Shown piece by piece: positions 18,371 through 27,405 of a DNA stretch of 64,000 bases. The DNA lies in the NCBI RefSeq assembly GCF_002157145.1, contig NZ_CP021361.1, positions 3,798,501 through 3,862,500 on the forward strand, given 5' to 3'. The position numbers were made by a program, and so were the translations under genes. The notes under the pieces are model-generated. The model made no database searches, was not told the origin of the DNA, and was given only the letters and a program-made list of their open reading frames with translations. Source of the stretch: Acidovorax carolinensis. GTDB lineage: Bacteria; Pseudomonadota; Gammaproteobacteria; Burkholderiales; Burkholderiaceae_C. Each line of letters opens with the position of its first letter. Within the stretch, counting starts at the first letter, position 1.

Positions 18371-19372
18371 TCAACCGCAGTGGTAGTACTCCCGGTACCA
18401 ACGGACGAAATGCCCAATGCCTTCAGCCAGCGGCGTAGAAGGCGCAAACCCCACCCAGTCCTGCAATGCCTGGGTGCTGGCGTAGGTGGCCGGCACATCC
18501 CCAGGCTGCATGGGAAGCAGCTGCTTGATGGCCGTTTTGCCCAGCGCGCTTTCAATGCACCCGATGAAATCGAGCAGCTGCACGGGCTCGCTGTTGCCGA
18601 TGTTGAACACGCGGTATGGTGCGGCGCCCGCGCGTTCCGGCGTGGCGGGCCGATCCAGTACGCGCAGCACACCCTCGGTGATGTCGTCGATGTAGGTGAA
18701 GTCGCGCCGCATGTCACCGTGGTTGAAAACCGAGATCGGCTCGCCGGCCAGGATGGCGCGGGTAAAGAGGTGGTACGCCATATCAGGCCGCCCCCAGGGG
18801 CCATAGACCGTGAAAAAGCGCAACCCGGTGGTGGGAAATCCGTAGAGGTGGCTATAAGTGTGGGCCATGAGCTCGTTGGCCTTCTTGGTGGCGGCATACA
18901 GGCTCACGGGGTGGTCGACGGGGTCCGTTTCAGCAAACGGCATTTTGGTGTTGCCGCCATAGACACTGGAGCTGGAGGCATACACCAGGTGCGCGACACC
19001 CTGGGCGCGGCAGCCTTCCAGGACATGGCCAAAGCCTGTCAGGTTGGAGTCCAGATAGGCATGGGGATGGGTAATGCTGTAGCGCACACCGGCCTGGGCC
19101 GCCAGATGGATGACGCTGTCAAAACGCTCGGCAGCAAACAGTTCGGCCATGCCCGTGCGGTCGGCCAGATCGAGTTGCACAAAACGAAAACCCTGCGCCC
19201 CTTCAAGCCGCCGTAGCCTAGCCCGCTTGAGCGCGGGGTCGTAATAGTCGTTGAGGTTGTCCAGACCCAGAACCCGGTCTCCGCGCTGCAACAGGCGCTC
19301 GGCCACGTGGCTGCCAATGAAGCCGGCGGCGCCGGTCAGAAGAATGTGTTGGGGCTTTCGCTCTGTTGTCAT
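18371..19372 (-). CDS. NAD-dependent epimerase, UDP-glucuronate 4-epimerase type
   Basis: The 333-residue short-chain dehydrogenase has the NAD-binding glycine motif ILLTGAAGFIGSHVAERL, followed by DNLNDYYDPALK, which is typical of UDP-glucuronate 4-epimerases. The catalytic Ser-Tyr-Lys set is visible in YASSSSVYG and SLYAATKKANE. It would interconvert UDP-glucuronate and UDP-galacturonate in the cytoplasm, supplying an acidic sugar for the exopolysaccharide. It sits between manC and the exporter gene on the same strand, fitting a precursor-supply role. Confidence 0.92.
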   Translation of the reverse strand: MTTERKPQHILLTGAAGFIGSHVAERLLQRGDRVLGLDNLNDYYDPALKRARLRRLEGAQGFRFVQLDLADRTGMAELFAAERFDSVIHLAAQAGVRYSITHPHAYLDSNLTGFGHVLEGCRAQGVAHLVYASSSSVYGGNTKMPFAETDPVDHPVSLYAATKKANELMAHTYSHLYGFPTTGLRFFTVYGPWGRPDMAYHLFTRAILAGEPISVFNHGDMRRDFTYIDDITEGVLRVLDRPATPERAGAAPYRVFNIGNSEPVQLLDFIGCIESALGKTAIKQLLPMQPGDVPATYASTQALQDWVGFAPSTPLAEGIGHFVRWYREYYHCG

Positions 19373-19408
19373 GAAAGATAGTTCCTGCGCGCTGGGCCAG
19401 CGCGGAAA

Positions 19409-20851
19409 TCAGCGCCCATACAGGTCTTCGAACCGCACGATGTCGTCCTCGCCCAGGTAGGAGCCAGACTGGACTTCGATCATCTCCAGATCGACCTGGC
19501 CGGGATTTTCAAGGCGGTGCGTCACGCCCAGAGGGATATAGGTGGACTGGTTCTCGGACAGCAGGAACACTTCATCGCCCTTGGTCACGCGGGCAGTGCC
19601 GCGCACGACAACCCAGTGTTCGGCACGGTGGTGGTGCATCTGCAGCGACAACTTGCCGCCCGGCTTGACCATGATGCGCTTGACCTGAAAGCGCTCGCCC
19701 CCGTCAACGCCGTCGTACCAGCCCCAGGGGCGGTACACCTTGCGGTGCAGCAAGCCCTCGGTATGACCATCGCGCTTGAGGCGATCAACGATTTTCTTCA
19801 CATCCTGGGTATGGCGCTGATCGGCCACAAGCACCGCGTCGGGCGTTTCCACCACCACCAACCCCTGCACCCCCACGCAAGCCAGCAGGCGACCGGAGGA
19901 CAATGCCAGGGTGTTGCAGCTGTCCTGCATCAGCGTGCGCCCCTGCACCACATTGCCGTCGGCATCTTTGGGCAGGATTTGCCAAAGTGCGTCCCAGGCA
20001 CCCACATCGGACCACCCCGCCGACAGCGGCACCACCACGCCCGCAGGCAGGCCTGCCACGACCTTCGGGCCGGCCAAACGCTCCATCACGGCATAGTCGA
20101 TGGAATCGCTCGGGCAGGCGCCAAATGCCTCGGCATCCACACGCAGAAACGACAGGTCGGTGGCGCCGTTTTTCCACGCCGCTTCACAAGCCGCCAGGAT
20201 GTCGGGACGGCACAGCGCCAGCGCTTTCAACCAGACCGAGGCCCGCAGCACAAACAACCCACTGTTCCACAGGTAGTCGCCCGCTTGCAGATAGCCTTCG
20301 GCCGTTGCGAGATCGGGCTTTTCGACAAAACGGCTGATTGCACGCGCGCCGACTTCATCCAGCGTGGCACCGCCCTGGATGTAGCCATAGCCCGTCTCGG
20401 GTCGATCGGGGGTGATTCCGAAAGTGACGATGGCGCCCTCCTGCGCCAGCCGGGCAGCATGGCGCACACCTTGCTGGAATACCGCGGGCTGGGTAACGAC
20501 ATGGTCGGCAGGCATGACCAGCAGCACCGGGTCGCCCCCGACGGACTGCGCCGCCAGCGCCGCGAGCGTCAGCGCAGGAGCGGTATTGCGGCCCACCGGC
20601 TCCAGCACGATGCGGCCTGGCTTGCCGATCAGGCGCAATTGCTCTGCCACCACGAAACGGTATTCCTCGTTGCAAACCACCAGCGGCGGTGCGCTGTCGG
20701 CATCGGCCAGGCCTTCCAGCCGACGCAGCGTTGCTTGCAGCAGCGAGTCCTCGCCCATGAGCGGGAGCAATTGTTTAGGGTATTTTTCCCGCGACAGCGG
20801 CCACAGGCGTGTGCCCGAACCACCCGACAACACCACCGGCTGGATCAACAT
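19409..20851 (-). CDS. manC: Mannose-1-phosphate guanylyltransferase / mannose-6-phosphate isomerase
   Basis: The ATG at 20851 gives 480 residues, the normal length for bifunctional ManC/CpsB/XanB enzymes. The N-terminal pyrophosphorylase signature VVLSGGSGTRLWPLSREKYP and the FVEKPDLATAEGYL motif are intact. The C-terminal cupin carries the isomerase part (PWGWYDGVDGGERFQVKRI, QMHHHRAEHWVVV). It makes GDP-mannose from fructose-6-phosphate via mannose phosphates, so mannose or a GDP-mannose-derived sugar probably enters the polymer. It is the first gene of the minus-strand series. Codons upstream of this start look like non-coding leader. Confidence 0.94.
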   Translation of the reverse strand: MLIQPVVLSGGSGTRLWPLSREKYPKQLLPLMGEDSLLQATLRRLEGLADADSAPPLVVCNEEYRFVVAEQLRLIGKPGRIVLEPVGRNTAPALTLAALAAQSVGGDPVLLVMPADHVVTQPAVFQQGVRHAARLAQEGAIVTFGITPDRPETGYGYIQGGATLDEVGARAISRFVEKPDLATAEGYLQAGDYLWNSGLFVLRASVWLKALALCRPDILAACEAAWKNGATDLSFLRVDAEAFGACPSDSIDYAVMERLAGPKVVAGLPAGVVVPLSAGWSDVGAWDALWQILPKDADGNVVQGRTLMQDSCNTLALSSGRLLACVGVQGLVVVETPDAVLVADQRHTQDVKKIVDRLKRDGHTEGLLHRKVYRPWGWYDGVDGGERFQVKRIMVKPGGKLSLQMHHHRAEHWVVVRGTARVTKGDEVFLLSENQSTYIPLGVTHRLENPGQVDLEMIEVQSGSYLGEDDIVRFEDLYGR

Positions 20852-21048
20852 GGTTTGCTTTTTCCCCGTTTGTCTGCGGACATGAACGCCACCCTCTGGA
20901 TCAATCCGGCGCTGCCGGATGATCCGCGCTTCACACCGGAAGGCGTGTCTCTGGTCCATCTTATTGCATATGCCTCGTAAATCACGCTGCGAAATTGCCA
21001 TGGCACCGGCGAGCCCAGCACACACATCCCGCTGTGCAGGCCCCGCCC

Positions 21049-21054
21049 TACAAT
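21049..21054 (+). promoter_or_regulatory. Possible -10 element for the tyrosine phosphatase gene
   Basis: TACAAT is a near-consensus sigma-70 -10 hexamer 38 bases before the phosphatase start at 21092. No good -35 hexamer lies at the expected distance, so the assignment rests on the -10 alone. The 240-base divergent gap between manC and the phosphatase gene contains nothing else I can name. Confidence 0.35.
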
Positions 21055-21091
21055 CGCGCCCTCATTCACTGACGGGGCGGCATTCCGGAAA

Positions 21092-21580
21092 ATGGGCCAG
21101 TTTTCTGTTCTCTTTGTCTGCATGGGCAACATCTGCCGCAGCCCCACGGCCCATGGCGTGTTTCGCCAGCGCGTGGCGCGCGCTGGGCTGGCCGATCAGG
21201 TGCGCATTGATTCCGCCGGCACCCACAGCGCCCACAGGGGCGAGCCGCCCGACGCACGCGCCCAAGCCCATGCCCGTCAGCGCGGCTATGCAATGGCAGA
21301 TCTGCGATCGCGCCAGATCACTGATCGCGATTTCTACAGCTTCGATCTGGTATTGGCCATGGACGACGACAACCTGTCCGAACTGCAGCGCCGTTGCCCC
21401 CCCGAGCAGCAATACCGCTTACGGCGCATGACAGAGTTCTGTCTGCGCACCAGCAGCCCCGTGGTGCCAGACCCCTACTATGGCAATGCGCAGGGGTTCG
21501 AGCATGTGCTGGACCTGCTGGAGGATGCCTGTGACGGGCTATTGGCGCATGTGCAGCGGCAGCTGAACCCGGCTCCCTGA
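21092..21580 (+). CDS. Low-molecular-weight protein-tyrosine phosphatase (Wzb-like)
   Basis: The 162-residue protein begins with the catalytic loop LFVCMGNICRSPTAHG, which contains the CX5RS nucleophile motif, and ends with the general-acid motif DPYYG. This is the complete signature of low-molecular-weight tyrosine phosphatases of normal length. In polysaccharide systems such enzymes dephosphorylate the tyrosine-rich tail of the BY-kinase. It is transcribed divergently from the manC-led series, consistent with a role opposing the autokinase encoded at 14924-15895. It converges with rpe 27 bases downstream. Confidence 0.93.
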   Translation: MGQFSVLFVCMGNICRSPTAHGVFRQRVARAGLADQVRIDSAGTHSAHRGEPPDARAQAHARQRGYAMADLRSRQITDRDFYSFDLVLAMDDDNLSELQRRCPPEQQYRLRRMTEFCLRTSSPVVPDPYYGNAQGFEHVLDLLEDACDGLLAHVQRQLNPAP

Positions 21581-21607
21581 TCACCGCAGCGACGGCCGAC
21601 AGCGAAA

Positions 21608-22288
21608 TCAGGCGAGCTGCGCGCGCATGGTATCGATCACACCCTTGTAATCCGGCTTGCCAAAAATGGCGCTGCCCGCCACAAACGTGTCAGCGCCCGC
21701 ATCCGCCACGCAACGGATGTTGTCGGTCTTGATGCCGCCATCCACCTCCAGACGGATGTCCTTGCCCGACGCGTCGATGCGCTTGCGCACTGCCTCGACC
21801 TTGCGCAGCGCCGAGTCGATGAAGCTCTGGCCGCCAAAGCCGGGGTTGACGCTCATGATCAGGATAAGGTCGATGTCGTCGATCACCCAATCGAGCACAT
21901 CCAGCGGCTCGGCGGGATTGAAAACCAGGCCCGGTTTCGCACCCTTGCTGCGGATGGCCTGGATGCTGCGGTGCACATGGCCCGACGCATCGGGGTGAAA
22001 GCTGATGTAGTCGGCACCCGCGTCGGCAAACGCTGCGGCCAAGGCATCCACGGGCTGGATCATCAGGTGCACGTCCACCGGCACCGCAACACCGGCGGCC
22101 GTCCTGGCATGCGGCTTGAGCGCCTGGCAGACCATAGGTCCGAAGGTGAGATTGGGCACGTAATGGTTGTCCATCACGTCAAAGTGAATCCAGTCGGCGC
22201 CCGCGGCAATGACGTTGCGCACTTCTTCGCCCAGGCGGGCGAAATCGGCAGAGAGGATCGAAGGGGCAATGCGAAAAGGTCGGCTCAT
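21608..22288 (-). CDS. rpe: Ribulose-phosphate 3-epimerase
   Basis: A 226-residue TIM-barrel enzyme starting with [16 protein letters not shown] and containing [38 protein letters not shown] and LEVDGGI, all conserved in ribulose-phosphate 3-epimerases. It interconverts ribulose-5-phosphate and xylulose-5-phosphate in the pentose phosphate and Calvin pathways. Metal-binding His and Asp residues are present in HFDVMDNH and VDGG. It is divergent from apaG with 29 bases between the two starts, so their promoters must overlap. Confidence 0.97.
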   Translation of the reverse strand: MSRPFRIAPSILSADFARLGEEVRNVIAAGADWIHFDVMDNHYVPNLTFGPMVCQALKPHARTAAGVAVPVDVHLMIQPVDALAAAFADAGADYISFHPDASGHVHRSIQAIRSKGAKPGLVFNPAEPLDVLDWVIDDIDLILIMSVNPGFGGQSFIDSALRKVEAVRKRIDASGKDIRLEVDGGIKTDNIRCVADAGADTFVAGSAIFGKPDYKGVIDTMRAQLA

Positions 22289-22317
22289 GGCGCGATTGTC
22301 GCAGTTACCATGCGCCC

Positions 22318-22725
22318 ATGCCCAAATACCAGTTTGATGTGCAAGTGGCGCCAGAGTACCTGCCGGAGCAGTCCTCCCCCAGCTCCGGTGTCTTTCGTTT
22401 TGCCTACACCATCACCATCACCAATGCGGGTGAAGCACCAGCGCAACTGATCTCGCGCCACTGGATCATCAGTGATGCCAGGGGCCACACCGAAGAGGTC
22501 AAGGGCTTGGGCGTGGTGGGCCAGCAGCCTTTGCTCAAGCCGGGACAATCGTTTCAGTACACCAGCGGATGCAGCCTGCGCGCCGCCAGCGGAACCATGC
22601 ATGGCACGTTCCATTGCGTCGCTGATGACGGTGAGCCGTTCAGCTGCCCGATACCCTTGTTTGTGCTGGAGGCGACCAACCCCGGCGCTTCCAACCAGCC
22701 GTTGAGCACAAGGGTGCTGCATTGA
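22318..22725 (+). CDS. apaG: ApaG domain protein
   Basis: The 135-residue protein matches ApaG along its whole length: [40 protein letters not shown], and the [18 protein letters not shown] motif of the immunoglobulin-like fold. The family is linked to Co2+/Mg2+ homeostasis and diadenosine tetraphosphate metabolism, but its biochemical role is not settled. The stop overlaps the start of the next gene by four bases (TTGA). Confidence 0.96.
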   Translation: MPKYQFDVQVAPEYLPEQSSPSSGVFRFAYTITITNAGEAPAQLISRHWIISDARGHTEEVKGLGVVGQQPLLKPGQSFQYTSGCSLRAASGTMHGTFHCVADDGEPFSCPIPLFVLEATNPGASNQPLSTRVLH

Positions 22726-24701
22726 AGCGGCCGGCCACCGACCTGGCCGGCCTGCTCGCGGCGCTGGACCCGCAGGCCGGCTTGGCGCAGCGCCATGTAT
22801 GGCTGATTGATCTGCTCGACTGGGTGCGTGGCGCGCGCGATTCCGTGCCCGCCGCCACGGCGCGCGTCCAGCTGTTTCTGGAAGCGGTCGAGGCGCGCTC
22901 CGATGTGCAGCGCCAGCTGCAAGCCTGGTGGGCCTCCCTGGTGGAATCGGTGGACATCACCACACTGCTGGCCGATTTCGGTTTCGCCAAGGACACGGCA
23001 CTGCTCAGCGAAGCGGCGGAGCGGATACGCAACAAGCTGCTGCCGCACAGTCCCGAAACCATCGACGCCTCGGAGCTATTCGTGCTGGCCCTGCCCAGTG
23101 CCTTCGATGCAAAGTGGCTGGGCGCGCTGGACGAAACCACCATGCATCGGCTGTCGGCACTGCTGATGCCCCAAAGCCCGCAGGGTGCGTCCCGCTGGCA
23201 GCATGCCCTGCTTGACGCCATCACCTACTGCGCGGGGCAGATCCTTTCGACCGGCTTTGCGCCCGGTTTGCGGCTGCGCATGAGCGAATCGGCCCGCGAT
23301 GCGCAGCCCTTTCACGCACTCATCCGCGACGTGGAAAGCCTGCGGGTGGAAGTGCTGCACGCGCTGCGCACGCCCGACCGCCTGCACGAGGCAGCCCAAC
23401 GCCTGCGCGAGCGCCTGGAAGCCTGCCGGGCCGCCGCGGCCACCGTGTACACCCATTTCGAAGACAACGGCATTTCCGTGGACCTGGTGTTCCGGCTGCG
23501 CCAGCTGCGTGCCCGCATCCTGCGGGTGCGGGAACTGCTCGACTGCCTGCTGTCCCCCCAGCCCGCCGCCACGGCGGCCCGCCTTCTGGCGCACCTGGTG
23601 GAGGTGGGCCAGGAGCGGCGCAGCCTGCGGGCGCTGCTGGCATCCAACTCGTCACTGCTGGCCGCCAAGGTGGCCGAGCGCAGCGCCGAAACGGGCGAAC
23701 ACTACATCACGCGCACCGCGGGCGAATACCGTTCCATGGTCAAAAAGGCCGCCGGCGGCGGTGCCGTGATGGCCTTCACCACGCTGGCCAAGTTTGGCCT
23801 GTATGCCCTGGCACTCTCGGCGTTCTGGGGTGGCTTCTGGGCAGGCGTGAACTACGCCGTAAGTTTTGTGCTGGTGCAGCTGCTGCATTTCACCGTGGCC
23901 ACCAAGCAGCCGGCCATGACCGCCCCCGCCATGGCAGCCAAGCTCAAGGAGCTGGGTTCTGGCGAGGCCATCGAATCCTTCGTGGATGAAGTCACCCACC
24001 TGGTGCGCTCACAGGTCGCTGCCGTGCTGGGCAACGTGCTGGTGGTGTATCCCCTGGTTCTGGGTCTGGCGCTGCTGATCGCTTGGGCCAAGGGCTCGCC
24101 CGCCATCAGCGCGCGCGAGGCCGGCCATGTGCTGGAGTCGCTGCACCTTCTCGGGCCCTCGCTGCTGTTTGCCGCCTTCACGGGCGTGCTGCTGTTCGCC
24201 TCCAGCATCATCGCGGGCTGGACCGAAAACTGGTTTGTGCTGCACCGCCTCGACTCGGCGGTGCGCTACAACCCGCGCATCACCGCGCGGCTGGGCAAGG
24301 AGCGCGCGGCGCGCTGGGCGCGCTTCCTGCGCAATAACCTGTCGGGCTTTGCCGCCAACATCTCGCTGGGCTTCATGCTGGGCCTTGTGCCGGCGTTTGC
24401 AGGGTTTTTCGGGCTGGGCCTGGATGTGCGCCATGTCACACTGTCTTCGGGCCAGTTGGGTGCGGCCACTGCCGCATTGGGCTGGGACATTGTTCACCAC
24501 AGTGGGTTCTGGTGGGCCGTGGCCACCATTCCCCTGATTGGCGCCCTCAATGTCGGCGTGAGCTTTTACCTGGCGTTTCGCCTGGCATTGCGTGCGCACA
24601 ACGTCAGCGGTGTCGACCGTTCACGTATCTATGCCGCAATGCGAAGCCGCCTGTTCAAGGCGCCGCTGAGCTTTTTCGTGCCTGAACGCCAGGCCGCCTG
24701 A
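22722..24701 (+). CDS. Multi-pass membrane protein of the 'site-specific recombinase' (Gcr/PF10136) family
   Basis: A 659-residue protein from a TTG start that overlaps the apaG stop. The N-terminal ~330 residues are helical and probably soluble. The C-terminal half has about five to seven membrane segments, for example VMAFTTLAKFGLYALALSAF and LGNVLVVYPLVLGLALLIAW. The family is annotated as a site-specific recombinase from old reports on gonococcal Gcr, but nothing here resembles a tyrosine or serine recombinase, and the membrane topology argues against that activity. I infer an inner-membrane protein of unknown function, co-transcribed with apaG. Confidence 0.85.
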   Translation: MKRPATDLAGLLAALDPQAGLAQRHVWLIDLLDWVRGARDSVPAATARVQLFLEAVEARSDVQRQLQAWWASLVESVDITTLLADFGFAKDTALLSEAAERIRNKLLPHSPETIDASELFVLALPSAFDAKWLGALDETTMHRLSALLMPQSPQGASRWQHALLDAITYCAGQILSTGFAPGLRLRMSESARDAQPFHALIRDVESLRVEVLHALRTPDRLHEAAQRLRERLEACRAAAATVYTHFEDNGISVDLVFRLRQLRARILRVRELLDCLLSPQPAATAARLLAHLVEVGQERRSLRALLASNSSLLAAKVAERSAETGEHYITRTAGEYRSMVKKAAGGGAVMAFTTLAKFGLYALALSAFWGGFWAGVNYAVSFVLVQLLHFTVATKQPAMTAPAMAAKLKELGSGEAIESFVDEVTHLVRSQVAAVLGNVLVVYPLVLGLALLIAWAKGSPAISAREAGHVLESLHLLGPSLLFAAFTGVLLFASSIIAGWTENWFVLHRLDSAVRYNPRITARLGKERAARWARFLRNNLSGFAANISLGFMLGLVPAFAGFFGLGLDVRHVTLSSGQLGAATAALGWDIVHHSGFWWAVATIPLIGALNVGVSFYLAFRLALRAHNVSGVDRSRIYAAMRSRLFKAPLSFFVPERQAA

Positions 24702-24719
24702 TTCGGGCGCCCTGGCCGG

Positions 24720-24763
24720 CGGAAACACGGACGCTCCTGTCCTACAGGGGCAGCGCGTTTCCG
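24720..24763 (+). other. Two-part hairpin between the membrane protein and antiporter genes
   Basis: CGGAAAC at 24720 pairs with GTTTCCG ending at 24763, enclosing a second imperfect stem (GCTCCTGT with ACAGGGGC). No run of T follows, so it is not a classical terminator. It could be an mRNA-processing or attenuation structure. The remaining bases up to 24869 contain only the antiporter ribosome binding site. Confidence 0.35.
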
Positions 24764-24869
24764 CATGTAAATTCAGGCGACTGCCGGGAAGGACCGCGGC
24801 GCCACCACGCGCCCTGCCGGTTCTTCCCTCCCACCGGGCACTGCCCGTCTGATGGAGAGGACCCATGAC

Positions 24870-26126
24870 ATGAACGAAATCCTGAGCTTCTGGGCGCAGT
24901 GGCTGCGCCCTTCGGCCGGGTTGCCCACGGTGCAATGGTCGCTGCTGCTGGCGGTGGCCGCCATGGCGGGCTACCTGTGCCAACGCCACACGGGCCTGCC
25001 CAAGGTGGTGGGCTATTCGCTGGTGGGCACCGCAGCCGGCCTGGCCGGCTTCAGCGGGGCGGTGTGGCCGCTTCAGGGCATCGGGCTGTTTCTGCTCGAA
25101 CTGGGCATCTCTATCGTGCTGTTCGAATGCGGCGGGCGCATTCCGCTGCGCTGGTTTCGTCACAACCCCATGGTGCTGGTGCAAAGCATTGCCGAATCGG
25201 CACTGACCTACTTTGCCGTCTATTGGGTGCTGGTGTGGCTTGACATGCCCGCGCATGTGGCGGGGCCGCTGGCCCTGGTGGCGCTGGCCGCTTCGCCCGC
25301 AGTGCTGACGCGCGTGGTGGCAGACACCCGCGCTGCCGGCCCCGTGACCGAGCGCGCCATTGTGCTGGCCACGCTCTCCACCCTGTATGCGCTGACCCTG
25401 GGCAGCGCCCGCGCAGAGCAGATCAACCGCCAGAGCATCACGCTGCTCGACACCATGTATCCCGTGGTGGTGGTGCTGGGTGTGTCGATCATCGTGGCGG
25501 CCGTGCTGTCGCTGGTGCTGCGCATGGCCTTGCGCTTCATGAGCCCCACCAGCGAAAACACCTCCATGCTGCTGCTGGCCCTGATTGCCGCGGCCACCGC
25601 GGTGGCCGCACACATGGGCGGCTCGGCGCCCCTCGCGGCGCTGCTGGGCGGCATGCTGCTCAAGCAGCTCAACCCGCGCCCGTGGGCCTGGCCGCGCCAG
25701 CTGGGCAACGCGTCGTCGCTGCTCACCATGCTGATGTTCGTGCTGGTGTCCACCGTGGCGGCGCAGGCCGACTGGAGCGGCCCGGTGGCCGGCGTGGTGC
25801 TGGCGCTGATCGCCGTGCGCCTGGTGGCCAAGGCGGTGGGCGTGGGCCTGGGCAACGTGGGCAGCGGCGCCAGCTGGCGCCAGGCCCTGTGGGTGGGCTG
25901 CGCCATGACGCCGATGTCGTCGATTGCACTGCTGATCGCATCGCAGTTCGTGGTGGCATCGCCCTCCACGGGCCACCTGATCGCCCGCGTGGCCTTGCCC
26001 GCCATCTTGCTCATGGAAGTGCTGGGCGCCGTGATTGCCACCGTGGCCATTTACCGCGCCGGCGAGAGTTCCAAACCCTGGGCCCCGCTGTCGCGCGGCG
26101 GCAATGGAGACCGCAGTGAGTCTTGA
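24870..26126 (+). CDS. CPA2-type cation:proton antiporter (Kef-like, membrane domain only)
   Basis: The ATG at 24870 lies nine bases after an AGAGG motif and gives 418 residues. The protein has about twelve hydrophobic segments, with the glycine-rich [20 protein letters not shown] characteristic of the KefB/KefC/NhaA-like fold near the N-terminus. It lacks a C-terminal RCK/TrkA-N nucleotide-binding domain, so it is not glutathione-gated in the KefC manner. It probably exchanges Na+ or K+ for H+ across the inner membrane. The end overlaps the YbdK-like gene by 23 bases. Confidence 0.85.
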   Translation: MNEILSFWAQWLRPSAGLPTVQWSLLLAVAAMAGYLCQRHTGLPKVVGYSLVGTAAGLAGFSGAVWPLQGIGLFLLELGISIVLFECGGRIPLRWFRHNPMVLVQSIAESALTYFAVYWVLVWLDMPAHVAGPLALVALAASPAVLTRVVADTRAAGPVTERAIVLATLSTLYALTLGSARAEQINRQSITLLDTMYPVVVVLGVSIIVAAVLSLVLRMALRFMSPTSENTSMLLLALIAAATAVAAHMGGSAPLAALLGGMLLKQLNPRPWAWPRQLGNASSLLTMLMFVLVSTVAAQADWSGPVAGVVLALIAVRLVAKAVGVGLGNVGSGASWRQALWVGCAMTPMSSIALLIASQFVVASPSTGHLIARVALPAILLMEVLGAVIATVAIYRAGESSKPWAPLSRGGNGDRSES

Positions 26127-27231
26127 AGCCTTTACCCATTCCGAGCCGCTGACGCTGGGCGTCGAACTGGAGCTGCAGCTCGTCAACACCCACGACTACG
26201 ATCTGGCGCCCTACGCCGAAGACATGCTGCGCCTGATGCACAAGGTGCCGTTGCCCGGCAGCGTGGTGCCGGAGATGACGAACAGCATGATCGAGATCTC
26301 CACCGGCATTTGCCATTCGGCCAGCGAGGTGCTGGGGCAGCTCAGCCCCATCCGCGATGCGCTGGTCAAAAGCGCCGACAAGCTCAACATTGCCGTCGTG
26401 GGCGGCGGCACGCACCCGTTTCAGCAATGGCATGAGCGCCGCATCTACGACAAGCCGCGCTTTCAGGAGCTGTCGCAGCTGTATGGCTACCTCTCCAAGC
26501 AGTTCACCATCTTCGGCCAGCATGTGCACATTGGCTGCCCCGATGCCGATGCCGCGCTCTTGATGCTGCACCGCATGTCGCGCTACATCCCGCACTTCAT
26601 TGCGCTGTCGGCATCGAGCCCCTATGTGCAGGGGCAGGACACGGCGTTCGATTCGGCGCGGCTCAATTCCGTGTTCGCGTTTCCACTGTCGGGCCGCGCA
26701 CCGTTTGCGCTGACCTGGGACGATTTCACGGCCTATTTCAACAAGATGGCGCGCACCGGCGTTGTCAAGAGCATGAAGGACTTTTACTGGGACATCCGCC
26801 CCAAGCCCGAGTTCGGCACCATCGAGATCCGCGTGTTCGACACGCCGCTGACCATCGAGCGCGCCGCCGCGCTGGCCGGCTTCGTGCAGTCGCTGGGTGC
26901 CTGGTTCCTGGCCGAGCAGCCCTTCATGCCGCAGGAAGACGACTACCTCGTCTACACCTACAACCGCTTCCAGGCCTGCCGCTTTGGCATGGATGCGGTG
27001 TATGTCGACCCGGCCACTGGCAGCCACATGCCCCTGCGCGACCATATCCGCATGACCATGGACCAGATCGCCGGGCACGCGGCCCAGCAAGGCGCATCCA
27101 ACGCCCTGCACATGCTGTGCAACGAGGCCGAGGCCGGCCAGAATGACGCCCGCTGGCTGCGCGAGCGCCAGCGCGAAGAGCAGTTGCTGGCAGAGGTCAG
27201 CCGCCGGGCCGCGCTGCGATTCAGGGGGTAG
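26104..27231 (+). CDS. YbdK-type carboxylate-amine ligase (glutamate-cysteine ligase family 2)
   Basis: The 375-residue protein has the GCS2 signature [13 protein letters not shown] at the N-terminus, then [41 protein letters not shown] and [12 protein letters not shown]. This is the ATP-dependent carboxylate-amine ligase fold of E. coli YbdK, which has only weak glutamate-cysteine ligase activity, so the natural product is uncertain. The ATG at 26104 lies inside the end of the antiporter gene, so the two are probably co-translated. Confidence 0.93.
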   Translation: METAVSLEAFTHSEPLTLGVELELQLVNTHDYDLAPYAEDMLRLMHKVPLPGSVVPEMTNSMIEISTGICHSASEVLGQLSPIRDALVKSADKLNIAVVGGGTHPFQQWHERRIYDKPRFQELSQLYGYLSKQFTIFGQHVHIGCPDADAALLMLHRMSRYIPHFIALSASSPYVQGQDTAFDSARLNSVFAFPLSGRAPFALTWDDFTAYFNKMARTGVVKSMKDFYWDIRPKPEFGTIEIRVFDTPLTIERAAALAGFVQSLGAWFLAEQPFMPQEDDYLVYTYNRFQACRFGMDAVYVDPATGSHMPLRDHIRMTMDQIAGHAAQQGASNALHMLCNEAEAGQNDARWLRERQREEQLLAEVSRRAALRFRG

Positions 27232-27351
27232 GGAGAGGCCTTCGCATCTGGTGCATCGACCCTGGGAAGCTGAAGCGAGTGTCGAACAATTTGACAACGG
27301 CACCCGCACGCAGCGGCCAAAGCCCGTGCGCGCCCTCGGAAGCGCCATTTC

Positions 27352-27367
27352 CGGCACAAAAATTGCC
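27352..27367 (+). promoter_or_regulatory. Sigma-54 (-24/-12) promoter of the PEP-CTERM gene
   Basis: CGGCACAAAAATTGCC contains the invariant GG (27353-27354) and GC (27365-27366) separated by exactly ten bases, within a GGCAC...TTGC match to the RpoN consensus. It ends 39 bases before the PEP-CTERM start at 27406, leaving a short leader that includes GGAG. Sigma-54 control of PEP-CTERM genes through PrsK/PrsR is known in other XrtA bacteria. The activator genes are not in this window. Confidence 0.75.
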
Positions 27368-27405
27368 TCTTGATTACCGGCAACCCAATACCACCGGAGA
27401 CCGCC

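Noticed and set aside
22722..24701. Site-specific recombinase activity suggested by the family name
   Set aside because: There is no tyrosine- or serine-recombinase motif, and the C-terminal half is membrane-embedded. I kept the family name but not the function.
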